From: Litoditis marina
Taxonomy: Eukaryota > Nematoda > Chromadorea > Rhabditida > Rhabditidae
Length of the DNA stretch: 64,000 nt
Direction of reading: 5' to 3'
Assembly: GCA_964036275.1 (NCBI GenBank)
Contig: OZ038433.1
Coordinates: 34,629,336-34,693,335, forward strand
The notes under the pieces are model-generated. The model was given only the letters and a program-made list of their open reading frames with translations. It had not been told where the DNA came from and ran no database searches. Below, one piece after another: positions 12,804-25,311 of the stretch. The number at the start of each line of letters is the position of its first letter. The stretch's first letter is position 1. Both the position numbers and the translations under genes were made by a program.

Positions 12804-13525
12804 ATCTTCATGGCGGAGCGCATGAGCTGGTAATAAAGCTCAACCATTCCTAGTTTTTCTCGACGGATACTACAATGTGATCATTGTCTCGGTTGTAATT
12901 GTATGAATAAAGTAACATACGACTGAAATAGTTGCCGTGAAATATTATTATTATTATCACTACGGGAAAGGATCCTGCACTTTATCAACACAGAAAGCAC
13001 TCAAGATTATGAACAAATTACTTATGGGTGATTTTATTGAAAATATTTCTAACAGCTATATACTTGACTTCTAAATTGGAAATTTGAATGTTGGTGATTG
13101 CAAACTAAATATTCCGTACTTATGACATCGTGGAACGGAATGATGAAATATTCTGAAAATCAGGTTGAAGTAGTATGAGATCATTTTCAGAAACCGTTTT
13201 TGTGTAGTTTGAAAACTGCACAAGAAGTAAAATTCCCAATTGTAAGTCAACATGATTAGGGTGATTTGAAAACAGACTAATTTTTCAGGAGTTTGTCTTC
13301 GAGTGTTCAATGGAGAACTTCCAGCAAGACCTAAATTTGGGATGAAGTTCATTTCTGTGGCTGCCGTGGTCACGAATGTAACAGCAAGATGATAATGGAA
13401 TAAAAATTTGTCAAATATGTTATGTATCCGTGTTGTAGTGAATAGAACTAAGTTAATTGAATGAGAAGTAAATGCTTCTCTTCACCTAATAGTTCCCCTC
13501 TTACTCGTATAACGTCGTCCATCTC

Positions 13526-14037
13526 ATTTAAAGGGACTGTTTCTCTATAATTTGGATCGATTAAAAAACATGAAGTCTCAAGATAGTGCTTTGATAGTGT
13601 ACTGATGGTCCCTTACTATTACACAAAAAAAGAAAAATTGAAATCAGTCGAAAACCAAGCTTTTTATGAGCCAAACTATCTTAAGGGTTACTGTATTGCA
13701 AAACTTTTGGTCAAAAGATGAATTCGTTTTCAATACACACAACTTCAATCTTAATAAAACCAAAAAAGGTATAGATAACTGAAACACTTTTAAATATGTC
13801 AGTTGTTACGTGATTGAATTTATGATACGTTTCACGGATGTTTTGCGGACAACTTGTGCGCGTCTCCATGAAAATAGGTACGTGCTGTGGCTTCCGCGTT
13901 GTGGCCGTACTCAAATTTGCTCAAAAACGACCGAAGTTGCAGATTTTTCACTAATTCTGACGGTTTTGTCCATTTTTGGTCTCCATGTGTCCACTGATGA
14001 CTCGAATCATGAAATTAAAGAGGTACGGTCCCTTTAA
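13526..14037 (+). mobile_element. MITE family E, copy 3 (longest)
   Basis: About 510 bp bounded by TTTAAAGGGACTG and GGTACGGTCCCTTTAA, which are inverted relative to each other. It matches copies 1 and 2 throughout. No transposase is present. Confidence 0.7.
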
Positions 14038-15613
14038 TCGTAATTTTATGTAATTCATCGAAGAACTGTGTAATAAATTTATCAGATATGCACTGCACGT
14101 AGCATTGCTTGTTATCAACTCAATGTCATGAACTTAGTCAAGTCCTTGTCGTTATCAGGTGGACTTCTACAGTATGAAATTGCACATATTCTGATTTTCG
14201 AGGTGGTAAACTTATCACAATCTTTGGATATTTTATGTGTGTTTTTCAACCTATTTGTACATCCTCACAGTGAACTTCTACCACGTATGTTACTTCTGAA
14301 AACAATATTGTTATCGTTATAAATTCCACGCATACAGTGTCCACCCAAAAAATTGAATACTCCACAAAGCATATGGTTAGTTTGTGTAGAAATTAAAAAT
14401 AACTTTTTCTCTGTGTTTTTTAGCATTGAAACATTGCACCGAGGATTGAAATGTGACATTAGTTTTAATTCCCCATACCTTGAATGAATTAACTTTCTGC
14501 CTAGTTCTATGAAAAACGCTAACCGCCCCCACATTACTTCTTCTGCCAGCTGAAATTTCCCCTGAGCTTAATTTATAGAAAAAACTTTTGCACTCTCGCG
14601 AATTGTAAATGAGAATCGGTGTCTATTTTTCTGATGCTGTTTCAAGCTACTCGCTGCTCCATAGGCTTCACTCATTTCACGGCAAGCCTATACAGTGTAT
14701 TTCGCCCTATACCGCGGTGTTTGTAGTTTAATTCCTGTGACTTCCGGTTGTAATTCGTTAATTATGATCCAGATAAAACTACAAAAAGGATTTTGTCACT
14801 CCCTATCTTATTCTCCAAAGTTATACTCGCACTACTCGCCCTGAGTTAAGCGTGTTTACTAAATTAGGCCAAAACGTGATTTGCAGCGTTTTCACTCCCC
14901 TGAAAATGTGTTTAGATGAGGCAGTAGTTTGTACACAGTACAGAAATCTGTTATTCCCTAAAACATTCTAAATTGTCTGCCTCTTTTCATTGACGACCCA
15001 ATCTCGAAACAATAAGTGTTGTGTGATTTGATGATTGATCAGTGTCCTGGAAAGGAAAATGTGCGAGTTCATGCTTAGATAGACTGTATTGTTCAGGTTC
15101 ATCAAATGGAACAGGAAGTCTGTGGATAAGAACACTGCGAAACGTTTCCACAGACCATGACGAAACTTCATTCATGGGTATAATTGAAGTATAACTTGAT
15201 GAGGTTCCTTACTCGAAAAAAAGAAGCTAACTTTATTCAGACAGTCGTCGAAAACATCCTCACAGCTCGAGGAACTAATAAAATATAGATGTTAATGAAG
15301 CTGGTTGCAGGCCTTGAAACATTCAGCTGAAAAGCCGGCGAACTTTTCGTATACTGTATTTCTGCCTAAGCACACCACAACAGTGTTCGATGAAACAGTC
15401 GCATCTATGATGTAGTATCATACTATGTAAACTTATTGTGTAAATCATCATGTTTTGTATGTGATATTTCGCGCGTGTTCATTCATGTTTATATCAACCG
15501 ACGATTATCATTCAAGCAGGGCCGTGACAAGTTGATTAAGTTTCTGAGAGTTCTTCATTGCTCGGTTTGAAATCTCTGATCAGGAGTTACAACTTCAATA
15601 CTTACTTCTCGAG
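14038..15613. other. Spacer and duplicated 5' flank of the chemoreceptor cluster
   Basis: No gene recognised. About 15110-15190 resembles blocks upstream of other cluster members (21413-21490, 26390-26470; also 25585-25665 and 30085-30160). Shared elements are GGAAGTCTGTGG, an internal TTTCCACAG or TTTCACACA and CTTCATTCATG. The receptor genes were therefore duplicated together with their promoters. Confidence 0.5.
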
Positions 15614-18573
15614 ATGGGAATTTTCGATGACGATCTTTTGACCTCCACGATCATAATAGTCAAATGGAGTGCAGCACTGTCGTTTGTCTGGTGCATAGTG
15701 TCCATTCTGATTGGTCAGTCATTTCATTTTAGTGGGCACATTCAGCTCAGACGTCAGAGTCGACGATAAATAGTGAAACTTATATCAAAAGGGTTATGGT
15801 AGTCAATGTAGCCTAACATTTTGTTATCCAAATTTCTGGAAGGTAATACTGTTTTCGGTCTTGTCACTTGTCTTATATAAGATTCCTAACCAAATAACCG
15901 CCCTGAACGTCACGTGAAATTCATCGACAATGCAGAACACACGAAACATACGTTTCTTGATTTGAACGTGACACCGAACCAGAATGCAGTTTCTCACAAA
16001 TTGTTCTACAAACTGTGAGTGAAGAGTGATCAAAGGTCTAGGATGAGTGATACGTATTCCCTTGACTTGGCCTAATTTGTTGAAATAACTCATGTTGCGA
16101 CCACTTCTCACTCAAAATACCACTTGCACTAGTGCTTTGTAATTTTCACACCTTCCAACCATCATGAACTTGAAAAAAATTGCAGTGCAGCGGAAGAAAC
16201 CACAGTTCCGTGCTCCATTTTACCTTCTGTTCATACTTCATCTGTTCGCCGAATTGATAAATTTTCTGGGAGTAGAGTTCATTTTACGCCCAATGGTGCT
16301 GATGCCCACTGTCGAACTACCTCCTGTCTATCTGGTGAGCTGTTTGGACATTAGAGGCAATGCAGTAATGTATACAGTTAGATGATGCGATCCACAGAAA
16401 CAAGCAAAGGATGAACTGACAGTATACTGTCTACGAGTGGGTAAACTCTACCTGTAAACAGCAAACGTGATCTTGTGTGTGCTGTATTACCTACACCTAA
16501 ACACGCCTTTGCATACCTATAATGATTAGCACCCCAAACGTTCCTGAAGCCGTTGTACCTATATACTTTGATGTCCATTAAACCTTTATTTTGAAAAAAA
16601 ACCAACTTCGGCCAACTGTGTTCCAGGTTACGGTCATTCGGTCGCGGCGTTCTAGGAAAGCCGGATACGCGTGTGTATTACTCATAGATTTGGTGTTTTT
16701 TTCTGAAAAATTAACTGCTCTCAATATACCAGCGCGTTTTGTGCTCAGTTTAGAAGTTTTACTCGTTTCAGCTTGTTTTGGTAACGTATGTGCGATCAGT
16801 GGTTCCATATGGACATGTTTTGCTTGCAGCGAACAGATTCACCGTATTCAAATATCCTCTTCGGTATAACCAGGTATAGATTACTGTATTGTACACATAT
16901 TCTGACATGTTTTATTCAAAACGAACTTTCTGCCCGTATAATTTGGAAGCTGTTACAATTCACAATCGTTCCTAGAACGGCGCTTAATCTTCAATGCTGA
17001 ACGTCACTTGAAAATGGTTCGAAAGAATTTCTTTCTTCCCCTGGGGTATTACAGATATTAATTCATTTGATTTGACTCAAAATAAGAACAAAGTGCATTA
17101 CGTCGTTGCGTGGTCAATGGTCGGTTCATGACAACACATTCCTTGATTTTGAACGCAAAAAACAACAAAAGAACCGTAGATTGTAACGAATACAACCAGT
17201 ATAATGTTTCCAACTGTTGAGCCACATGACAACGGCTCTACAATAACATGTTCCTTGAACAATTTGTACCCATTATCAACTTTGATTCGTCATAAGATGT
17301 GGACCATTCGTACGGTGCTTCTCAGCTGGGGTCTGGCATGGATACTACCCAGCGTCTTTCAAGCAGCCCTCTTCTATTTAACCGGTGGTGACATCTTTAT
17401 TGTGAGTTGTTAATGCATAACATTTATCATTATCATTTTTATAAAGTGTAGATTTATGTATCCGTTCAAAGTAAATGAACTGAATCACATATCACATTTC
17501 AAACCAGTTTTATTTGATCATTTCAGTTCGCCTTATATCTGGATATTCTGACTGTCTCGATAGTATGCGCAACTTGTTCGTACTTTTACGGATATTCCAT
17601 ATACAGAGCCGATAGTAGAAAGGTATTCCATAATAACTTACTAGGTCGAAGACATTCATAAAGAAAAAAGAGACAATCTGATAAATATAGTTTTCAGAAG
17701 TGGATACGAAACCTATAAGGGTACACACAGCATGAATATAGACAGATTTCCCAGAGTACAAAGTTTAGAAACTAGTCTTGCTTACTAAACCGAGCTTTAT
17801 CGTTGGCGCGATGTATAATGAAATATTACTTTTTGTTCAGAGTGTGGATATCAGGTTGATGATATGTGCTGCAGTTTCTTCGTTGCCCTTGTTAGTGGAA
17901 CTTATTCGTCTCTCAATACATTATTATTTCACACGGTCGAGTGAATCTCCGTATAGCCGGGAGATTAGTAGGAAGGCGCTTCATGCATGGTAGGGTTCGT
18001 GTACCTCATAGACGTATAGTGGGGGCCAAATAAACAAATTCCTGTCTCTCGTCGAACTCGAACATGCGAGCAAAAGATCCGTGGCAGGGCGCCAACCACT
18101 GCGTTATTAGAGTACGAATCAAGCAAGCTTCGCAATTGACAAGATGCGTACACAGCAAAAAGTAAGATATACAGTACCCTCTCTTTTTTTCGTGGGCGAC
18201 GACTATAATCAATGTTAATACTTGTCACGGCTTGGTATCCTAACAGCAAAATCAGTGTAAGAATCCATGATCTTCCGTCTTTGTAACTCTGGGTAAAAGA
18301 CACGAAGACAAACTCCCTCTCTCCGCTCTGATTGAGAAAAAACTATTGATTTTGATTTCTATATGTTCCAGGGTGTATACAGACTTTCTCGGCTTCATTG
18401 TGCAAGTGATTGCTCCGTTGGTACTAAACAGTGATCTACGCAAAGTTGTATTCCATCCGTTTGGAGAGAAAAAGGGACAGATAAAAACAACCCCAATACG
18501 TATCTCGGTGACCACACCAATTAACTCTCCTAACCAGCATCATAGACAAAACATTATTCATGTATCCGATTGA
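15614..18573 (+). CDS. Nematode 7TM chemoreceptor, Srg-superfamily/Srv-like, intact copy 1
   Basis: Seven exons join in phase to 300 codons: 15614-15713, 16186-16334, 16772-16873, 17297-17401, 17527-17622, 17841-17989 and 18372-18573. Each exon carries one transmembrane helix. Landmarks are IIVKWSAA (TM1), FAELINFLGVEF (TM2), VVPYGHVLLAANRFTVFKYP (TM3, where NRFT takes the place of a DRY-type motif), SWGLAWILPSVFQAALFYL (TM4), CATCSYFYGYSIY (TM5), LMICAAVSSLPLLVELIRL (TM6) and DFLGFIVQVIAPLVLN (TM7). The TM3-TM4 pattern resembles nematode Srv/Srg receptors, which are sensory-neuron G-protein-coupled receptors. The exact family is uncertain. Intron 6 carries a tRNA-like repeat (18015-18207). 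Close relatives lie at 21.9-24.4, 27.1-28.0 and 31.1-33.9 kb. Confidence 0.85.
18015..18207 (-). mobile_element. tRNA-like repeat family S, copy 1
   Basis: About 195 bp in intron 6 of the chemoreceptor gene. On the minus strand it has a head containing GTGGGCGACGACTATA in inverse, the block TACTGTATATCTTACTTTTT, a tRNA-like core (ACGCAGTGGTTGGCGCC ... GTTCGAGTTC) and a tail ending GGCCCCCACTATA. Both outer ends can be written TATAGT...GCC, as short imperfect inverted repeats. Confidence 0.7.
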
Positions 18574-19100
18574 ACTCATAATTAACATATACCAATCCAA
18601 TGAAATCCAACCTTTAACGATTGTTGATTTTTTGCGTTTCGATATATGTTCAAGGCGTGGTTCTGTAGCTGACTTGCACATGCAAATGCCAATGAGTAGT
18701 TTTGAGTAGTCGGATGGGGAACCTAATGAACTACTGATAAATAATTTTGTTGACGAAGAACCATCTTCGTTATTTTGGTTGTGTTGTTCCTCACACGTAG
18801 TCTTACCTATTTTGAATCAGCGTTTTCGCTGTAAACAAAGGTTTGGTTTTCACTTTCACTTTCGCCTTCGGAAAAATCAAAAAGCACGATTCAATAAAGT
18901 AATTACTATGATTAAAAACATTCATCTGTCAAAAGTTTTATGATTGAATAACGAAATAGTTGAATTACAGAAGTACTAGTAACTGCCCATAATATAATGA
19001 ATGTATGTGTCCTAGAATCATTAACTTCTGGAAAGGTGTGAAATTTGACGTGGCTAAGTTGCTGCTTGTATACCCCAGCACGAATCCTCCAATCCAGATT
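18574..19100. other. 3' flank and spacer
   Basis: An AATAAA-like signal (TCAATAAAG near 18891) is the only notable motif. No gene recognised. Confidence 0.3.
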
Positions 19101-19108
19101 GTCGTTAG

Positions 19109-19829
19109 TAGGGTTGTTAGAATTGGAATTGGAATTGGAATTGGAATTGATAGAATTGAGATAATCTTCCAAAAGAATTGCAATTCCAATTCTTTTTGTC
19201 TGTCGAAAAGAATTGGAATTGCAATTCCAATTCTTTTGTATGTCAAAAATAGTTGGAATTGCAATTCCAATTCTTTTGTATGTCAAAAAATTTCTGGAAT
19301 TGCAATTCCAATTCTTTCGTATATCAGAACAACTGGAATTGGAATCGGAATTGACTTGATTTTTACTCGGAATTGATTCAGAATTGATTTACAATTTCAT
19401 GCTGATTTTTCTTTTTCATTATTTAATTACCATTGTTCCTTATGTCTTTTGGGCAATGGAACCAAAGTGAACATTGTTTCTTTTCGTTTTTTGAAAAAAA
19501 AAACTGACATGAAGTTGGAAACACAGTCAATTCTAATCAATTCTAATCAATTCCAATCAATTCCAATCAATTCCAATGGAATTGGAATTGAAAATCTGAG
19601 ATTTCGAGGAATTGATCGGAATTGGAATTGGAATTGAGCAGTTTTTGAAAATCTAAAAGAATTGGAATTGGAATTGAGTGATTTTGAGAATTGCAAAAGA
19701 ATTGGAATTGGAATTGAGTGGTTTTTGAGAAATGAGAAAGAATTGGAATTGGAATTGAGTGGTTTTTGAGAAATGAAAAAGAATTGGAATTGGAATTGAC
19801 TCGATTTTTGGAATTGATTAACAACCCTA
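19109..19829. mobile_element. hAT-like MITE packed with GGAATT arrays, copy 1
   Basis: A 721-bp insertion with perfect 11-bp terminal inverted repeats TAGGGTTGTTA / TAACAACCCTA. It is flanked by the 8-bp direct repeat GTCGTTAG (19101-19108 and 19830-19837). An 8-bp duplication with TAGGG-type ends is the hallmark of hAT transposons. The inside is almost wholly made of GGAATT/AATTCC hexamers. The left half has repeated palindromic units centred on GGAATTGCAATTCC. The right half has about five ~46-bp units of GGAATTGGAATTGAGTGGTT type. Translations of this stretch are meaningless hexamer read-outs. Confidence 0.85.
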
Positions 19830-19837
19830 GTCGTTAG

Positions 19838-21905
19838 CCAATAACCGCGGTACAATACCAGTCTGAAGGTAATCCGGAGAGTGCTAAATTTATGACCCAC
19901 TTACATTCGATGGCTGGAAACTATTTTTTCCTGAAACGTGGGAAAGGGTTTCGATGAAAAATTCTGGAGCTGGGAGGTAATGGCTTCGCCTTTTTGAATT
20001 CCACAATCATGGCAGCTGAATAGAGTGCAGCTGTTTGGTTTTCTTTCAAAACTATTGTTTTTAATTGAATTGAAGCCGAAATATTTGTTGTCACGAAGAC
20101 TTTGAGATGGTATTCGGAAATTGTGCCCTCACTGAAAGGTTCCTCTCAAAATGAAATATCAAAAGGACCGTTGATCTCCCACCGTTAGTCTGTGTTATCC
20201 GTCAGTCAGAATCTCGAATCGAAAATGAGGATGATCCTATCATTAGTATCGTAAACAGTCCTTGTATAGCAAAAACTCATTACCAAATGGACCGTACACC
20301 ACCGCGAGGTACGCGAAAACAAATGTTCTAAATACTTATCTTCTAGAGTTGATGATGGTGAACACCATTCAACACAACTTAATGAAATTATTCCGATGGT
20401 TATGCGGCCGTCACATAAAATTATAATTGATCAACACTGAACATCCAGTACTTTAAAAATGTTTGAATATAAAGTGTTCATTCACATTCGGGGCTCTAGT
20501 AACAAGAAACACGCTTTCGCTGTTTTCATGTTCAAAATCTTGCTCTCATAAGAGAGCAGGCTCCCCGATCTCGGAAAAAATAGGCAGAAAATTATTTCCT
20601 TGTGTGATTCTTGACGTTGTATCCGGAATATGTTTTCAAGCGTGATCAGCGACGATAATGAGAACATATTTAAATGAGCACCAGACTTTCCACGGAATTT
20701 GTTGGAGTAAGGCAGCAACAAATTAAACTTTGTTTGGTAATTCAGCTACGGTTCCGTAGTTCTGTTTCATCCAAACCACTGATGCATACAGACAAATTAT
20801 CAACTCTGAACTAGGCTCGAACACGTATCGAAATCACAGAAAGATAGCTATCAGGCGATTGAAAAAGGGAAATCTACATCAATCGTATCAATAGTGAGAG
20901 TACCACCTTGTCGCACAATATTATATCACAATTACAATATGCACAAGCACAATATTCTGATAGACATCTTTTAGTTATGAACTGTTACACTTTGCACTTG
21001 TCACCGTCACCATTTTTGTTTCCAAATCGTTTAGTTCAATCTCAAACTGTGATCGCTGTTCATCAAATGAGCCGTTCGTTTCAAGGTTCAAGATTTTTGA
21101 AATGATGTTATCTGAGTGTCCTCAGAATACTCTGAAAACTGTTTCGCCACGGATATTTGGTAGCCGGACAGAGCCTCTTCTCACAGATCTGCTGTAACTG
21201 CGAACCGCTTACAATAAATCATCCCACCAACGGACCATTGGTCGGCTACTTATTCAGATTGTCATTTATTTCTAACTAGTTTGTATGTTCACCCAATGAA
21301 AAAAACGTCTTATCGTTATTTTTGCCCGATTACAGACCGGGTCAAGGACAGAATCGGAGAAATAATGCGGATATTTGCTTAAATACAATGTATTTCTCAG
21401 ACTTATAAAAGGAAACAGGAAGTCGGTGGGTATGTACCCTGCAACACTTTCACACAGACTATCACGATACTTTATTCATGCGTGTATTTGAAAATAAAAC
21501 CTGATTAGTTTTCTGATAGACACAAAGAAAGTACCTCACTTCATTCACACAGTTGTCGCAAACATTCTCACAGTATCACGAACTACTGAAGTGCAAGCCG
21601 TTAATGAAGCTGGTTTCAGGACTTGTAATTTTCAGCTGAGGAACCGGTCAAACTTTCCGAATGCTGTAATTTCTCCTACATTTTCTGCTCTACGCACGAC
21701 ACCACAACAGTACTCAATGCAATATTCGCATTGAGGCTGTTCACTTGCACAGAGAGAACATAGTATGTGAATTAATGTGTTCTGGGTGTGATATTTCTGA
21801 GTCAATAGAAGATTCTCATTTCAGCAGGACCGAACCAAGTCGGTAGAGATTTCTGGTTGAAAACAGCGCCCTCGAAAATTCCAAAGTCATTGGTTTCTCC
21901 TAAAG
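19838..21905. other. Spacer and 5' flank of chemoreceptor copy 2
   Basis: No gene recognised in 19838-21300. About 21413-21780 matches the upstream regions of the other cluster copies (GAAGCTGGTTTCAGG, CACCACAACAGT), so it is the duplicated promoter region. Confidence 0.4.
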
Positions 21906-22569
21906 ATGAGAATTTTCGATGTCGACTTTCTGGCTTCTACAGTCATAATTGTTAAATGGAGTGCAGCTCTCATGTTTGTCTGGACAATAGTGTCCATTCT
22001 GATTGGTCAGTGTTTTCATGTTACTGTGTTCATACGCTCATTCGGCTGGGACGTCAGAGTCCATCTGTGTGGATCGTGATAGATAGTGTACCCTACACCA
22101 ATAGGTTAATGCGTGTTCGTGAGGTTTTCACACCTTCCAACCATCTGAAAGTACGTACAGTGCAGCGGGAAAAACCACAGTTTCGTGTTCCGTTTTATCT
22201 GCTCTTCATTCTTCATCTCTTCGCAGAGTTGATAAACTATCTAGGAGTGGAGTTCATTTTACGCCCATTGGTGCTAATGCCAACTATCGAACTACCTTCG
22301 GTCTATCTGGTGAGCAGTTTGAATGTGATAAACAGTGCAGTTTAGTTGTCGCTTAAAGATAGACGGGGCCTACTCCACTACGCTATAAGCAGGTATGGAT
22401 GATCAAAATCCCGGACCCATATTCTCACGCGTTTGAGTCAAAACGAAAGTTACAGCACTTCTTGCCCACACAATTAGGAAGGTGCCCTGCACCGAGAGCG
22501 CACCTTCTGACTCACAGTCGCTCCTGAAACGGTACTGAATCTTTATAGTGTAAGCATACTCTGAAAATA

Positions 22570-22705
22570 TCCGCCTCATGTTAGACTTGAGCCGGGCCCA
22601 TAACTTGAGAGACGCGGACGCTAACCACTGCACCTACTGGGCTTATAGCAGCGTTGTTGACACACAGCACAGAGTGAGATATACAGTCCAAGCGACAATC
22701 ATAAT
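22570..22705 (-). mobile_element. tRNA-like repeat family S, copy 2 (decayed)
   Basis: The minus strand shows a GTGCAGTGGTTAGCGTCCGC core near 22600-22620, and the plus strand carries CACAGAGTGAGATATACAGT nearby, as in the other family S copies. The outer ends are eroded. It lies between exon 2 and exon 4 of the dead receptor. Confidence 0.5.
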
Positions 22706-23290
22706 GCTGAATGTCACTTGAACATGGTTTGGAAAAATACATGAATGTGTTCCATTCGGTAGGGTAATACAGAGATTATCCATTTGATCCTGACTCAAAA
22801 TAAGATAATTGATGTCATTGCGTTGCCAACAGTGTGTTAATTAAAACGTATTCCGTGCTTGGGAACGCCACAATAACATGATTCGCGAAAAGAAAGAGCA
22901 AGCGTAGACTCTTGTCACGTGATAACTGTGCTGCAGAACCTTGTACCTTGTACATGAGTGATGTGTGCACATAATTCAATTGAATACGTCATGAGATGTG
23001 GACCACCCGTACGGTGCTTCTCGGCTGGGGTCTGGCATGGATACTACCCAGCGTCTTCCAAGCAGCCCTCTTCTATTTAACCCCACATCATTATTTTCGT
23101 AGACTGCAGCGTAAAGTTTACCTTCAAAATGACACACTGTGAAACTTCCAGCTGATTTGCTTCCAAACCATCGTTTCTCGGTATACCCACGAATGATGAT
23201 CATCTTACGAATATTATGAGTTTGAGAAAAACACCAATTGAATTTCATACCAGTTTTACATGTTTATTCCAGTTCGCCCTGTACCTGGAT

Positions 23291-23511
23291 TGTAACGATT
23301 AGGGTTCCCTCTTAACCTTACGTCTTTAGATGACAGAATAGAACAAACATTATACGATAGTAATGTTCATTCAACCGGCCAGTTGGTGTGCCGGGGGGAG
23401 AATGCGATATCACATCAATCAGGATGACCCCTCGCAGAGGGGCAGCGCCACATAATATGCCGAGTTACAATATCGACCTCAGGAATCATACTATCCAAAA
23501 TATCCATGACA
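23291..23511. mobile_element. Probable solo LTR inserted in a chemoreceptor exon
   Basis: A 221-bp insert starts TGTAACGATT and ends CCATGACA, so it has TG...CA ends. It is flanked by the direct repeat GGAT (23287-23290 and 23512-23515). Removing it and one GGAT restores the family sequence at this point of exon 5. Size, termini and a 4-bp duplication fit a solo long terminal repeat. No LTR family was identified, so another small insertion type is possible. Confidence 0.6.
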
Positions 23512-24381
23512 GGATATTTTGACTGTATCGATAGTATGCGCAACTTGTTCGTACTTTCACGGATATTCCATATACAAAGCCAGCCGATAGTAGAAAGGTA
23601 CTTTATAACAACGTTGGTAGAACACATTCGTGAAGAAGAATAAGAAGAAATAATATGTTGAGTGTAGTTTTCAGAAACGGATAAGAAAACAATGACGGTA
23701 CGCACAGCATAACTGAATACAGATGTTCGTGGACACAAATTCTATAGAATGGTTTGGCTCACTAAATCAAAAGCCATACTTTGGCGCTTGATATATATTT
23801 GTGATTTTACTTTTCAGAGTGTGGATGTCCAATTGATGATATGTGCTGCAGTTTCCTCACTACCCTTGTTAGTGGAACTTATTCGGCTCTCAATAAATTA
23901 TTATTTTACACGACTGAGTGAATCTCAGTATAAAGTGGAGATTAGTATGGAAGCGCTCCATGCCTGGTAAGTTCTGTTGCACCTCGAACTCGTAATCAAT
24001 GCTTATACCTATTCAGTTGTGCTGATTTTACCTCCTTGACCATAAAACATTATCAGGAACGAAGTTCTCCGTTTTTCCTAGTCCACAATTACATAGATAC
24101 GATTGATTCATATACTTTTCATGATCTATAGAGACTTTATTGGTTATACAGAGAATAACACAACATACAATGTAGAATAGATTTTTTCAATCATTTCAGG
24201 ATCTATACAGACGTCCTCGGGTTCATTGTGCATGATTGCTCCGTTGGTACAGTGATCTACGCAAGGCTGTATTCCATCCGTTTGCAGAGAAGAAAAGAAT
24301 CATAAAATCAACTCCAATACTAATCACAGTAACCACACCAATTAACTCACCTAACCAGAATCATAAACATAATCTCAAGTA

Positions 24382-24998
24382 ACTGCCACCAGTCCACCTT
24401 AATTCCGCTCCAACTTCTGAGACCGGAGAACAATTTTTGCCAACTCTTGCTCACCCACTTTTTTGTCTCTTCTCATATACCACGAAAGTGTTTTGATTGC
24501 ATTGTGCCAAATGCGTATGCATACTCTTTATCAATCAACATTCTCGTTTTTAGGAACATTTTCGTTTTAATGATGTTGATATTTTATGTCGAATGATGAG
24601 TTGATAAATATTATTTGTTGATTATTAAATTACCGAACAGTTAGATTATCGAAACACCATTGTCTGGCTGTTTTCAATTAAAACCCAGACGGATTTAACA
24701 TTTAATAAAATGAGCAAATTTGTCACAGTGAAACGAGTAAAACGGTAGCGTTTCGACGAAACCAGCATACATTGTTCCTACAACTTTTGTAAGAATTCTC
24801 ATCATATAAGCAACCACAAAACGTGGGCGCTAGGAAATGAACACAACTGGGTATAGTTCATTTCATATGTATTACGTACTGAGACTCGTTGGCAACGTGC
24901 CCAGATTTTCGGATCACCATTTCTCAGAGCAAAAGTTGTGTTTTTATGAAAGATGAAAATGTGCAAACTACAACGAAGCTGGGAATGTGGAATTCAAA
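24382..24998. other. Spacer, nothing recognised
   Basis: AT-rich sequence without a supported gene or repeat. Confidence 0.3.
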
Positions 24999-25184
24999 TA
25001 TCGGGGGTTCCAAACTTATAATGTTTGTTCTCCGCTGGAATCGAACCAGCGACAAAAGATTTGTAGCTACAAATCTTTCCACTGCGCTACAAGAGCTCAC
25101 AGCCACCAGCCGTCGAAACCAATACATGTGATCGTACACAGCGAATAATGATATACAATACCCTCTCCGTTGTCGAAAACTATA
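24999..25184 (-). mobile_element. tRNA-like repeat family S, copy 3
   Basis: Minus strand: GTAGCGCAGTGG (A-box-like), then the palindrome AAGATTTGTAGCTACAAATC where an anticodon arm would be, then GGTTCGATTCC (a perfect B box). The flanking block GTACACAGCGAATAATGATA on the plus strand is shared with the other copies. The acceptor stem does not pair, so it is not a working tRNA. Confidence 0.7.
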
Positions 25185-25311
25185 AGAACCAGCCTTTCCG
25201 TACAATCTTCTTCATTCCAGTTCGGCACTGTGAATGTAGTAAATGGAACAGTTGCCCCATTAGTAATCACTAGAGCATTAACTATTGATCCAAGAATAGG
25301 TAAGTTTTGAA

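Larger units (their letters stand above)
21906..24381 (+). pseudogene. Chemoreceptor copy 2, disabled
   Basis: Exons 1 (21906-22005), 2 (22161-22309) and 6 (23818-23966) are intact and have the family's fixed lengths. Exon 3 is nearly all deleted; only a stub resembling its last bases plus donor remains near 22381-22395. Exon 4 (from 22996) loses its end after LFYL. Exon 5 (from 23273) is split by a 221-bp insertion at 23291-23511, and its far part (23512-23597) has an extra 4 bases. Exon 7 (from about 24200) has two small deletions that shift the frame in the IVQVIAPLVL segment. Several independent lesions make this a clear pseudogene. Confidence 0.88.

Noticed and set aside
18912..19900. 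Long open frames rich in NSNSNS, IGIGIG or QFQFQF near 19.0-19.9 kb and again at 53.9-54.3 kb
   Set aside because: They are read-outs of GGAATT hexamer arrays inside hAT-like MITEs, open in several frames on both strands. They are not genes.
24999..25184. A functional tRNA gene on the minus strand
   Set aside because: The A and B boxes look good but the acceptor stem does not pair, the anticodon arm is a long palindrome and the sequence is part of a dispersed repeat.
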